DNA of 58,704 nucleotides, taken from Candidatus Nitromaritima sp. SCGC AAA288-L16 (GTDB lineage: Bacteria > Nitrospinota > Nitrospinia > Nitrospinales > VA-1). A program made the translations under genes and the position numbers. The notes beneath the pieces are model-generated. The model saw only the letters and a program-made list of their open reading frames with translations. It was not told where the DNA came from and ran no database searches. How positions within the stretch are numbered: the first letter of the stretch is position 1; each line of letters begins with the position of its first letter. The stretch is from NCBI GenBank assembly GCA_000372225.1, contig AQTY01000008.1, positions 1-58,704 on the forward strand. The letters run 5' to 3'. Shown here piece after piece: positions 17,266 through 25,753 of the stretch.

Positions 17266-18249
17266 TCAATACTTTCCTCTAATATGTTGAACAATTTTTG
17301 CGTCATAGAAAATACTGAGTTTTTCATGTAGAGACTCCGAGAGACTTGGTAAATGACTGGCAGATGCATTATCAGGAACCTGAAGGGGCGATTTAGATCC
17401 GGGTATCACAACAGTTACTGCGTCAAAATCCAGAATCCATCTTAACGACATTTGTGCGAGAGTCATTCCCTCTGGGATCATTTTTGTTAGTTCTTCAACA
17501 ATGTCTAACCCTATGTTAAATGGAATTCCCGCAAAAGTTTCCCCAACATTGAAGCATTGGCCATCACTGTTAAACGTTCGATGATCATTTTCTGGAAATG
17601 AAACGTTTGGATTTAGTTTTCCCCCAAGTAAACCTGAGGCTAGAGGTAATCTTACGATTAATGAAACCCCTTTAGTTTTGGCATCATCAAATAATTCGGT
17701 GATTGGTTTTTGCCTAAATATATTAAATATGATTTGAAGAGAAGCTAACCCTTCTTGCTTAAGACAAGTTTGTGCCTCAGAAATAGATTCAACACTAGCT
17801 CCGAATTTTTTAATTTTTCCTTCTTTTTGAAGTTCTCGAAGCCATTCAAATGCTTCTCCAGATTCCATTAATTCTGTGGGAATACAATGCAGTTGGGTCA
17901 AATCTAGGACATCAATGTTCAAGCGTTTTAAAGAGTTTTCTGTAAAACGGCGAAAATTTTCAAATGTATAGTTTTCAGAGTTTCCAGGATCTGGGAATCG
18001 GCCAAGTTTTGTGGCTATAAACGCATTCGGAGCTATTGGCTTTAAATATTTATGGAGAAGTTCTTCAGATCGTCCTTTGCCATATACATCGGCAGTATCG
18101 TAAAAGTTAATTCCACTTTGAACAGCGCCTTCCAAAACTTTTTGAGCCGTGTAGTCATCAACGTCTCCCCAATCACCTCCTAATTGCCAACATCCAAGAC
18201 CAATTTCTGATACGCTGGACCCTGTTTCACCAAAATTTCTAAAATTCAT
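17266..18249 (-). CDS. Aldo/keto reductase
   Basis: 327 aa. The catalytic tetrad is visible: D and Y in NFYDTADVYGKGRSEELL, K in FIATKLG and H in LTQLHCIP. The NADPH-binding end VVIPGSKSPLQV is also present. It belongs to the YghZ/general stress-type AKR group. It is separated from selO by 100 bp and diverges from the SagB-like gene, sharing a 129-bp AT-rich promoter region. Confidence 0.92.
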   Translation of the reverse strand: MNFRNFGETGSSVSEIGLGCWQLGGDWGDVDDYTAQKVLEGAVQSGINFYDTADVYGKGRSEELLHKYLKPIAPNAFIATKLGRFPDPGNSENYTFENFRRFTENSLKRLNIDVLDLTQLHCIPTELMESGEAFEWLRELQKEGKIKKFGASVESISEAQTCLKQEGLASLQIIFNIFRQKPITELFDDAKTKGVSLIVRLPLASGLLGGKLNPNVSFPENDHRTFNSDGQCFNVGETFAGIPFNIGLDIVEELTKMIPEGMTLAQMSLRWILDFDAVTVVIPGSKSPLQVPDNASASHLPSLSESLHEKLSIFYDAKIVQHIRGKY

Positions 18250-18378
18250 TAAAGCTCTCCTGATCGCATGTTTTAATTTTATTTTTATAAAAATTAATTG
18301 GTAGTAATTATTTTAAATCTGATTACGGCATATTCATATTAAAGAATGAGACAAGTTATCATAATGAAAGTTTATTAA

Positions 18379-20010
18379 ATGAGTGACCTAAAAGATATAT
18401 TTCAATATCATAATAACTCGAAACATGGTTATTATTCGTTTGCACCCGGCCCAGGGTATATGGATTGGGATTCTCAGCCAGACCCTTTCCGTAAATACGA
18501 AGGAGCAGAAACGGTTAGCTTGAGGCAAACTCCGCCGAAAGAAAGACCATTTTTTTCTGAAGCACTAAAGAGTTCTTTGTTTGACTCATCCCAGGTGAAC
18601 TTTGATTCTATTTCACAATTGTTTTATGACAGTTTAGCCATTTCTGCGTGGAAGAGTTATCAGGGGACGAAATGGGCATTAAGAGTCAATCCATCAAGCG
18701 GTAACCTGCACCCAACTGAATCTTATCTGATTTCAGGTCCCATAATGGGGCTAACTAATTCTCCTACAATTTCCCATTACTCTCCCTTAAGCCATAGCTT
18801 GGAAATTAGGGCTAATTTCCCAAATGAGGTTTGGACCAAAATGGTGAAAGGATTGCCTGCTGAAACGATGTTTATAGGATTGAGCTCTATTTACTGGCGT
18901 GAAGCTTGGAAATATGGGCTGAGAGCGTTTCGTTATTGTCATCACGACTTAGGTCATGCAATGGCAGCAATCAATTTTTCCTGTGCTTGTTTGGGGTGGC
19001 GAGCTAACTTGGTGGACCGTTTTTCAACTAAAGATTTGGAATGTATTCTTGGGTTAGTTCATACGAATGAGAATGAAGTAGAGGTGCCGGATTGCTTAAT
19101 AGCTATTATCCCTAATCAAGAGTGCTCGAAAATTAATATCAATAAGCAATTCATCGCCGATGATTTTTTAAAATTAACCTGGCATGGGATACCGAATATT
19201 TTAAGTAGTGATCATCTTGAGTGGGAAGGAATACAAGAGGCTTCCAAAAGCTGTGAGAAACCCTTTACTGAAAGTCACTTAAACTTGGAAAGAGAGTTAG
19301 AGGTATTATCTGATCTTCTCGATAACGATACTTATCCTCTCCAAAAAGCTATCCATCAAAGAAGAAGTGCTGTCTCAATGGACAGGAAAACAAGAATCGA
19401 TCGGAAGACATTTTATCAGTTTTTAATTAAAACTAATCCGCAGTTAAATCCGGCGCCATTCCAATCTTTTTCTTGGGAGCCACAAGTACATTTAGGATTG
19501 TTTGTTCATCGTGTGAATGATCTTCCAACCGGTTTATATTTATTAGTAAGAAATAAAAAATATTTAAGGGAGCTGAGGGAAAATTTTAAGAAAGAGTTTT
19601 TGTGGGAAAAGCCAGATTTTTGTCCAGCAGATTTAGATTTATTTTTACTTGAGCAAGGCGACTATCTAGGTGCATCAAAGTCTGTCTCTTGTGGGCAGGA
19701 TATAGCAGGAGATGGGTGCTTCAGTCTTGGAATGATAAGTGCCTTTGAAAAACCTTTAACCCAATACGGTGCTTGGTTTTATCCGAGGTTATTTTGGGAG
19801 TGTGGCGCTATTGGACAAGTATTATATTTGCAGGCAGAGGTCAGCGGTATTCGAAGTACTGGTATCGGGTGTTTTTTTGATGACCCAGTTCATGATATTT
19901 TTGGGATAGAAGATATGAGTTATCAATCTTTATATCACTTTACTGTAGGTGGACCGGTTGAAGATAAAAGGCTGACTACGCTCCCTCCATATTTAGAGAA
20001 AAAAAACTGA
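18379..20010 (+). CDS. SagB/ThcOx-type FMN oxidoreductase, tandem nitroreductase domains
   Basis: 543 aa. The N-terminal half carries the signatures of SagB-type dehydrogenases: HNNSKHGYYSFAPGPGYMDW, LRVNPSSGNLHPTESYL and FRYCHHDLGHAMAAINFSC. The second half is another nitroreductase-like domain (HQRRSAVSMDRKT, TGLYLLVRN, GCFSLGM, GIRSTGIGCFFDDPVH). SagB proteins oxidise azoline rings in peptide natural products, but stand-alone double-domain members like this are common and uncharacterised. No YcaO cyclodehydratase or precursor peptide is nearby, so a peptide-toxin role is not supported. Confidence 0.85.
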   Translation: MSDLKDIFQYHNNSKHGYYSFAPGPGYMDWDSQPDPFRKYEGAETVSLRQTPPKERPFFSEALKSSLFDSSQVNFDSISQLFYDSLAISAWKSYQGTKWALRVNPSSGNLHPTESYLISGPIMGLTNSPTISHYSPLSHSLEIRANFPNEVWTKMVKGLPAETMFIGLSSIYWREAWKYGLRAFRYCHHDLGHAMAAINFSCACLGWRANLVDRFSTKDLECILGLVHTNENEVEVPDCLIAIIPNQECSKININKQFIADDFLKLTWHGIPNILSSDHLEWEGIQEASKSCEKPFTESHLNLERELEVLSDLLDNDTYPLQKAIHQRRSAVSMDRKTRIDRKTFYQFLIKTNPQLNPAPFQSFSWEPQVHLGLFVHRVNDLPTGLYLLVRNKKYLRELRENFKKEFLWEKPDFCPADLDLFLLEQGDYLGASKSVSCGQDIAGDGCFSLGMISAFEKPLTQYGAWFYPRLFWECGAIGQVLYLQAEVSGIRSTGIGCFFDDPVHDIFGIEDMSYQSLYHFTVGGPVEDKRLTTLPPYLEKKN

Positions 20011-20087
20011 TTTAAATGAGAACTAAAGTAAAAGCATCCAATTTAAAACAGTTTGTTTATCTCTGTTAAAGAAGTATGAAAACTTAT

Positions 20088-20366
20088 CTACGATTCCTTT
20101 TTAAAGAATGTCCCTTTGATCATTAGGTATGCAGGGCGGTTTCCAGGTTCATGTATCTTCGGTATTCCTAGCTTCTGTTTACATTGAGAACATTCAAGCG
20201 GAGGGATTTCTGATTTTAGTTTTGAGTTTTTAAATTGTTTAAAAAACTTAGGTTCTAAAATTTGTTTAACATAAATACGTATGAGGGTGCCGGAACCTTC
20301 CTTTCGACACCTTAAAATATACCCATTGCATTGGCTGCAAAATATAATGAAAGATCGGCTTGGCAT
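20088..20366 (-). CDS. Small zinc-ribbon protein
   Basis: 92 aa with two CxxC knuckles, CSQC (near residue 10) and CSQC (near residue 59), plus a lone Cys between them, in a lysine-rich context. This is a plausible four-cysteine zinc ribbon with nucleic-acid-binding character. It lies 161 bp downstream of the COG0523 GTPase on the same strand; proteins of that group often serve zinc-dependent clients, so it could be a client (inference). The family is not recognised. Confidence 0.6.
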   Translation of the reverse strand: MPSRSFIIFCSQCNGYILRCRKEGSGTLIRIYVKQILEPKFFKQFKNSKLKSEIPPLECSQCKQKLGIPKIHEPGNRPAYLMIKGTFFKKES

Positions 20367-20527
20367 ATAAAAAGTTAAGGTCGAAAGAGAAGCATTTTTA
20401 GATATAGATTGAGGTATTTAAATTGAGATACAAATTAAATAAAAAATATGGAAGTGTTAGTGTTTGTTATCTGACTAAAAAATTTTAAAATGATTGAGGT
20501 GATTTCTCTATCTTTCATTTGTTCGCA

Positions 20528-21511
20528 TTAGGATTCAATGCAAGACTGAATGCCCTTTTCTAGCCTTTTTTTATTAAGGTTTCGACCAATAAAAACCATT
20601 TTATTTTCTTTAGATCTATTATTCCATGGATCTTCAAAACGGCCTTCGAACAACATGTAGACACTCTGAAAAATGTAACGTTTGTCTGAATTATTGGCAT
20701 TGAGGATACCTTTAGACCGAAATACGTCCATTCCTTCCATTATTAACAGCATCCTTAACCAGTGGTTGAATTTATCAGGGTCAATGGTGCCAGAACAAGC
20801 AATTGAGACAGAGGTTATTTCACTTTCATGTTCATGGTGGTTATCGTGAAGGCCATGGTCAAGGAACTCATTGTCTGAAAGATTAACGTTACTAAGATCA
20901 AAACCACCAATGTCTATTAGATGATTTAGATCTATTTGCGCATTTTTAGTGTTAAATAGTATTGCTGTGGGATTAATGGCACGAACATAGTCCTCTAAAT
21001 TTTTTAATTCTTCGTGGGATACTAAGTCAGACTTATTAAGAAGTAGGACATGTGAGAAAGCTATTTGTTCCCATGCGACCTCAACATCTTTAAGATGGTT
21101 CCAGGCATTTTTAGAGTCAATTAGTGTGATGATGCCATCTAAAAAAAGTGATTGATTGATTTCATTTTCTAGGAGAAATGCTTGGGCTACTGGACCCGGA
21201 GAAGCGAGTCCTGTCCCTTCGATAACTACGTAATCAAATTTATCTTGACGATTCATTAACCGATTCAAAGTTTCAATTAGATCGCTTCGCACCGAACAAC
21301 AGATACAACCATTTTTCATTTCAAATATTTCATCACTTTTCCCAATGAGAAGATCTGAATCAATATCCGTATCGCCAAACTCATTTTCAATGACAGCAAT
21401 TCGCTTCCCATGTTTATTTTTAAGTATATGGTTAAGAAGCGTGGTCTTTCCGGAGCCTAAGAAGCCAGTCAATAAGGTAACGGGAATAAGTTTTTCTTTA
21501 GGTGAGCTCAT
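20528..21511 (-). CDS. COG0523/CobW-family metallochaperone GTPase
   Basis: 327 aa. G1 is TGFLGSGKTT; the metal-binding CxCC motif is GCICC; the NEFGD and VVIEGTGLASP segments and LLNKSD (G4) follow. A histidine-rich acidic stretch HGLHDNHHEHE sits in the linker before the C-terminal domain, as in zinc-handling members (YeiR/ZNG1 type). It probably delivers a divalent metal, most likely zinc, to a client enzyme. No Zur site was identified upstream. Confidence 0.92.
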   Translation of the reverse strand: MSSPKEKLIPVTLLTGFLGSGKTTLLNHILKNKHGKRIAVIENEFGDTDIDSDLLIGKSDEIFEMKNGCICCSVRSDLIETLNRLMNRQDKFDYVVIEGTGLASPGPVAQAFLLENEINQSLFLDGIITLIDSKNAWNHLKDVEVAWEQIAFSHVLLLNKSDLVSHEELKNLEDYVRAINPTAILFNTKNAQIDLNHLIDIGGFDLSNVNLSDNEFLDHGLHDNHHEHESEITSVSIACSGTIDPDKFNHWLRMLLIMEGMDVFRSKGILNANNSDKRYIFQSVYMLFEGRFEDPWNNRSKENKMVFIGRNLNKKRLEKGIQSCIES

Positions 21512-21685
21512 GTAGCTATATTCATAGAGAAAGATTATTTAACTTGGTTGAATTATAGAGTTATATAATCCTATATAGTAGAGTGCAATTCAACGTGTGA
21601 GTTTAATAATAGGATTCATTAAGCGAAATTTTTACTTGAGATATTTTTTCTAAATATATTTAAGGCAAGAGCATAATTATTTTTT

Positions 21686-21927
21686 GGAGGTAATGTGTGG
21701 CTGATAAAAGATACCTGCTGCAGTTTAAAGCAGCTACCGGATTTAAAGTAGTATTGGAATTTGGTGGAGAGGAAGAATTGAATCAAAATATTGAGAGAGT
21801 AAAAGAGGCTGAGCTGACATGGGAGAGGCTCCCAAGTTTTAATTTAAATTTTGATCAAGCTGACTTATTTATGGACATGAGAAGTCCAGAGTGTATAGAA
21901 CAGTTTGATTTAGAAGATTGGTTGTAA
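21686..21927 (+). CDS. Small acidic protein, GTG start with strong ribosome site
   Basis: 76 aa; the coordinates include the ribosome site. GGAGG (21686-21690) lies 6 nt before GTG at 21697, which decides the start; an ATG at 21693 stops after three codons. The protein is acidic and soluble, beginning MADKRYLLQFKAATGFKVV and ending in EQFDLEDWL. I do not recognise it. It diverges from the COG0523 GTPase. Confidence 0.6.
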
Positions 21928-21953
21928 AGGCCAGTAATAAATTGTGTGACAGG

Positions 21954-22028
21954 CTACATTTTATAGATCATTAAAATAAAGCCGAGAATTACACTGAACG
22001 CAACCATCCAAGCCATGAATTTCAACAT
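21954..22028 (-). CDS. Putative 24-aa single-span membrane peptide
   Basis: ATG at 22028 reads 24 codons to TAG: MLKFMAWM, then a hydrophobic run VAFSVILGFILMIY and a final KM. The composition is that of a single transmembrane helix with a basic start. No good ribosome site is visible. It is listed because the window has several other clear microproteins of this type near 41 kb. Confidence 0.35.
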   Translation of the reverse strand: MLKFMAWMVAFSVILGFILMIYKM

Positions 22029-22127
22029 TATTTAGTGTTTTTTATGAGGTAAGTCTTAAGTTAAATAAAATAACCAAGTAGAAAATAAAATATATCTTGA
22101 GTTTTTTAACTAAAGAATTGATGAAAA

Positions 22128-22298
22128 TTAATTTAGACTGAATATAGGCAGGTCGTCAGATTTTGTTCTTTGGAGGATTTTCTCGACAGCGCACCCAGGA
22201 AGGACTTTGTTGGATAACTCGATTCCATCGCGTAATCGGAGTGCCTCAGCTAAATTTAAAGGTCGTTTTCTTAACGGCCATTTTTGAGTCGGGGCCAT
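22128..22298 (-). CDS. Putative 56-aa basic protein
   Basis: ATG at 22298 to TAA at 22128. The sequence starts MAPTQKWPLRKRPLNLAEAL and ends DDLPIFSLN; it has amphipathic helical character and normal codon use. No Shine-Dalgarno is visible. It fills what would otherwise be a 490-bp empty gap between 21928 and 22421. The family is not recognised. Confidence 0.45.
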   Translation of the reverse strand: MAPTQKWPLRKRPLNLAEALRLRDGIELSNKVLPGCAVEKILQRTKSDDLPIFSLN

Positions 22299-22421
22299 AA
22301 TATTTATTTTATAACAATCTATTTATTATAGGAGATTTATAAATTATAAATTATACATTTGTTAAATTCAAGATTTTAAAAATGTATTTAAAGAAATTAT
22401 ATTTCTAGGCATTCAAAAGAG

Positions 22422-23975
22422 CTAGTCCCGTTTTTTATAATCTTTGGCATCAGAAAAATCGGTATCGGTTGTGTCTGCCCCACTAAAATCAGCGTCAGTG
22501 AGAATAGCATTTGAGAAGTTTGCATCTGCTAGTTTCGTCCCGGTTAGGTTGGCTTGCGATAGATTTACTTTAGAAAAATCAGCATGCTCTAGGTCTGCCC
22601 TGTGAAGATTGGAGTTTTTGAGATTAGCCTGATGGAAGATTGCTTTGGTAAGTTTTGCTCCGGATAAGTCACTTTCCTCAAGGTTGGCATTTTTTAAATT
22701 AGCATTTCTAATATCAGCACCTGTTAGAAATGAGTTTTTAATTTCCGCGTTTTCCAGAACTGATTCTGTTAAATCAGCACGGCTTAAATCAACCCCTGTC
22801 AATTTTGCTCCAGTAAAATCTGCCCCCTTCATATTTCCTCCGCTCAGGTCGGCTCCTGAAAGATCAACGCCCGCAAGTTTTCCCTTGCTGATGTTTGCTT
22901 TAGTTAGTTGAGCTTCTTGTAAAGATGCATCTTTCAGCTTTATTCGCCCAAGGTCTGCTCCGTCTAATTCAACCTTTTCAAGTTTAGCGTTCGTAAGATC
23001 GGCTATATTGAGATCTGCTTCTTTTAAATTTGAGTTGAGTATGTGAGTGCGCCTTAGAATAGCTCCTCCAAGTTTTGCCCTCAAAAGATTTGTTCCTTTA
23101 AGTTTTGCATCTGACATGTCTGCTCCGGTGAGGTCAGCACGGGTTAAGCAAGCATCAGCAAAGTCGGCCTTTACAAGTTTTGAACCTTTAATCTGTGCCC
23201 TATTGAGATTGGTGCCTATGAATTTCGCTTCAAAGAAGACGGCCATGCTTAGCCTCGCATCAGTGAAGTCAGCATTATTTAAGTTAGCGCCACTTAATTT
23301 AACTCGGTTAAAATCAGCTCCTATGGCTTTTACATTGGTTAATTCTGATCGACTAAAATCAGCTAAACCGCATGTAACTTCATTCAGGTTCGCGTTAGTA
23401 AGATTCGATTCGATTAATTTACACTTTCTTAAATTAGCGCGTTCCAGCATCGCCTCGCTTAGATTGGCTCTGTTGAGTGTGCTTCCTTCAAGGTTAGCGT
23501 CCTCCAGAATTGCATGACTGAGATTAGCGTCTGAAAGGTCAGCTTCTGACAAGTTCGAGTCGTTTAAATTTGCATTTTTTAGATTGGTTTTTATTAGAGA
23601 GGAGTTAGATAGGTTAGCCCGATTGAGAATTGCTTTTGTAAGGTTTGCGTTTTGTATACTGATACTCAGAAAATTAAGATCTGATAAGTCGAGTTCTGAA
23701 AGATCACAATTATCAAGCGATGGGACTGGGGGGAGGTCTACTTCATCCTGCGGTTCTTCGTCTAGAGGAGCAACTTCTGCAAGAGCTTCCTCGTCAGTTT
23801 CATCTTCTTTTTCTTTATCAGAATTTTGAGAGTTATTGTCCACTCCTTTCTCCAGACTATCATCGTCTGTCTCGGGCGGGTTTTCTTCTACATCTTCATG
23901 AGCTTCTTTGACAGCTTTGTATGCAGCGTATTCCTCGAGTCGTTCTTCCACTTCTTCGCGCGTCATTTTTGCCAT
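22422..23975 (-). CDS. Long pentapeptide-repeat protein with acidic N-terminal domain
   Basis: 517 aa. Residues 1-90 are very acidic and low complexity (many D/E/S/N, for example DKEKEDETDEEALAE) after a short charged helix. From about residue 90 to 510 the protein is an almost unbroken run of A(D/N)LXX pentapeptides (ANLTK, ANLSN, ADLSD, ANLEG, ADFSK and so on), predicting about 20 coils of a quadrilateral beta-helix, an unusually long one. No signal peptide or membrane segment, so probably cytosolic. Function is unknown; known pentapeptide proteins protect gyrase or act as scaffolds. It ends in an acidic tail. Confidence 0.88.
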   Translation of the reverse strand: MAKMTREEVEERLEEYAAYKAVKEAHEDVEENPPETDDDSLEKGVDNNSQNSDKEKEDETDEEALAEVAPLDEEPQDEVDLPPVPSLDNCDLSELDLSDLNFLSISIQNANLTKAILNRANLSNSSLIKTNLKNANLNDSNLSEADLSDANLSHAILEDANLEGSTLNRANLSEAMLERANLRKCKLIESNLTNANLNEVTCGLADFSRSELTNVKAIGADFNRVKLSGANLNNADFTDARLSMAVFFEAKFIGTNLNRAQIKGSKLVKADFADACLTRADLTGADMSDAKLKGTNLLRAKLGGAILRRTHILNSNLKEADLNIADLTNAKLEKVELDGADLGRIKLKDASLQEAQLTKANISKGKLAGVDLSGADLSGGNMKGADFTGAKLTGVDLSRADLTESVLENAEIKNSFLTGADIRNANLKNANLEESDLSGAKLTKAIFHQANLKNSNLHRADLEHADFSKVNLSQANLTGTKLADANFSNAILTDADFSGADTTDTDFSDAKDYKKRD

Positions 23976-24302
23976 TATTGAGTTCTCGTATCAAGTGAGA
24001 TTTCGATATCGCGGATTCAATTGTAATGCAGTGAATCGATTTGGGTAGTTTTTTAGTACGTTGATTTAAGGAGAAACAATAGCCTAGGTCTAGGGATAAC
24101 GCAAGTCTTTAGGGATAAAAATTAGGTGATTAATGATTATATCAATCATTGGCCTTTGTTTTACTATGAATTTTAGGATAGAAAGTTTGAGATGACCTTA
24201 TTTGGAATTTTCTTGTATGATTTTAAACGAATACTCTAAACTGTTAACGATTTGTTAGCCTAAATAATTTAGTCGAAAGTTTTATAGATTGAGAGGTTGG
24301 TT
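23976..24302. other. Intergenic region without a supported gene
   Basis: AT-rich divergent spacer between the long pentapeptide gene and the DCC-family gene. It contains two copies of TAGGGATAA (24091-24099 and 24110-24118, 19 bp apart) and a small hairpin AATGATT-ATATC-AATCATT (24132-24150). The direct repeats have helical spacing close to two turns and could be an operator; nothing else is supported. Confidence 0.3.
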
Positions 24303-24656
24303 TTGAATGTGGTGAGGTCGACATTGCTATATGATGGTGAGTGTAGTTTTTGTGCTTGTTGGGTCGAATGGTTAAAGGCAATAACAAAGGATCAAGTTGA
24401 GTATTTACCTTTTCAGTCATCTCGCGAACGATTCCCACAAATTTTAATTGAGGATTGTGAACGTTCGATTCATTGGGTTGATCCAAAGGAAAATGTGTTT
24501 AAAGGGGCAGAAGCAATTTTTAGAATTCTAGCCTGTGTTCCTGGTAGAACATGGCCCCTATGGATGTATGAAAATACCCCTGGTTTTGCTTTAGTTGCCG
24601 AGCGTGTTTACCAAATGGCCTCTAAAAATAGAAAGTTTCTCAGATTTATTTGTTAA
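24303..24656 (+). CDS. DCC-family (DUF393) thiol-disulfide oxidoreductase-like protein
   Basis: About 117 aa. The family signature LLYDGECSFC is present with its CxxC-like CSFC, followed by LPFQSSRERFP, WVDPKENVFKGAEAIFRIL and the C-terminal VAERVYQMASKNR. The start is TTG at 24303, six bases after GAGAGG; a TTG at 24297 is too close to that site and GTG at 24309 is another option. DUF393 proteins have a thioredoxin-like fold; the physiological substrate is unknown. Confidence 0.82.
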   Translation: MNVVRSTLLYDGECSFCACWVEWLKAITKDQVEYLPFQSSRERFPQILIEDCERSIHWVDPKENVFKGAEAIFRILACVPGRTWPLWMYENTPGFALVAERVYQMASKNRKFLRFIC

Positions 24657-24756
24657 TCATGCTCTGAATTGATAGAAAAAAATCTTTGTGAATTTCGATC
24701 GCTAGTCATTAATTAATTTAATTTGGTACCATCGATTATTTCTAGGACGAAGAGAT

Positions 24757-25593
24757 ATGGATCTGGAAGATGAGTTAGGCGATATTCTGGAAAAGGCTCG
24801 AGATGGTAAAAGGTGGAGTCAGGTTGACTTGGCAAACTCAACGGGAATATCCATAGAAGATATTGTACGCATTGAAAATTACGAGTGGATTCCAGAGGAA
24901 AAGGTTGTTTTTAAAATAGCCAATGCCCTTAATTTACATGGTCCTTCTCTGGCTGATATTGCTGGTGGTAAATGGACCCCAAAAGAGACAACTGTAGACC
25001 CTGGCAATTTCGATCTCATTTGTCTCAATGTGTTTATGGGCAGTTACCCAGTAAAATGCTACTTGCTGATTTGTCGAGAAACTCGCTCAACGGCGATCAT
25101 AGATACCGGTGCTAATCCGGAAGTAATAATAAAAAAAACTTGCGCATTAGGTGTTAAACCAAAAATGATTTTGTTGACTCATACACATCCGGACCATGCT
25201 GGGGGTTTGGCCCAATTGGATAGAGAGTTTGGATGCCCCACCTGGGTTGATAAAATAGAACCTCGTCCCTCTGGGAGTCGTGACTTGCGTATAATAGAGG
25301 GGGGCGATTCAATTATGTTAGGCAAGTTAAAAATCAGGACTATCCCTACCCGTGGTCACACCCCAGGAGGAATCTCTTTCAAGGTAAACCATTCCGTTTT
25401 TTCCGGGGACGCTATTTTCGCCGGTTCTATGGGACGCGCCAACTCTTCTTGGGTGGGTTTGTTCGATTCTATTACTAAAAATTTATTAACACTGCCCGAG
25501 AATACGCGTCTATACCCAGGACATGGTCCTGCCACGACTGTGGGTGAGGAAAAAATGCACAATCCATTCTTTTACGACAAAGTTTTCCAATAG
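24757..25593 (+). CDS. XRE-type HTH fused to metallo-beta-lactamase-fold hydrolase
   Basis: 278 aa. Residues 1-70 form a Cro/C1-type helix-turn-helix (KRWSQVDLANSTGISIEDIVRIENYEW, KIANALNLHGPSLADIAGG). Residues 80-275 are a glyoxalase II-like MBL domain with the metal motif LTHTHPDHAGG (HxHxDH), further ligands in TRGHTPGG and SGDAIFAG, and the last His in LYPGHGPATTVGEE. The normal order is to find these domains in separate proteins; here one reading frame covers both with a short linker. It may be a transcription regulator that senses a thioester-type metabolite, or an enzyme that uses the HTH for interaction (inference). Confidence 0.85.
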   Translation: MDLEDELGDILEKARDGKRWSQVDLANSTGISIEDIVRIENYEWIPEEKVVFKIANALNLHGPSLADIAGGKWTPKETTVDPGNFDLICLNVFMGSYPVKCYLLICRETRSTAIIDTGANPEVIIKKTCALGVKPKMILLTHTHPDHAGGLAQLDREFGCPTWVDKIEPRPSGSRDLRIIEGGDSIMLGKLKIRTIPTRGHTPGGISFKVNHSVFSGDAIFAGSMGRANSSWVGLFDSITKNLLTLPENTRLYPGHGPATTVGEEKMHNPFFYDKVFQ

Positions 25594-25753
25594 ATACGTC
25601 TTTATTTCGAATTATACTTCGCTAAGCCCCCTTCGTTTCTTTTCGCATTTTGCATTGCCTGGAATAAATTTTATATTTTTCCTTTAGTTTGTTCCGGTCT
25701 GATAGCTGTGGTAATCTCATGAGACGATCAATTTTTCCAAAATTAATCCTCAA

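Noticed and set aside
18379..20010. Thiazole/oxazole-modified peptide cluster around the SagB-like gene
   Set aside because: No YcaO cyclodehydratase, precursor peptide or exporter lies nearby.
22645..23911. Several long plus-strand frames opposite the pentapeptide gene
   Set aside because: They are mirror frames created by the periodic repeats of the minus-strand gene.
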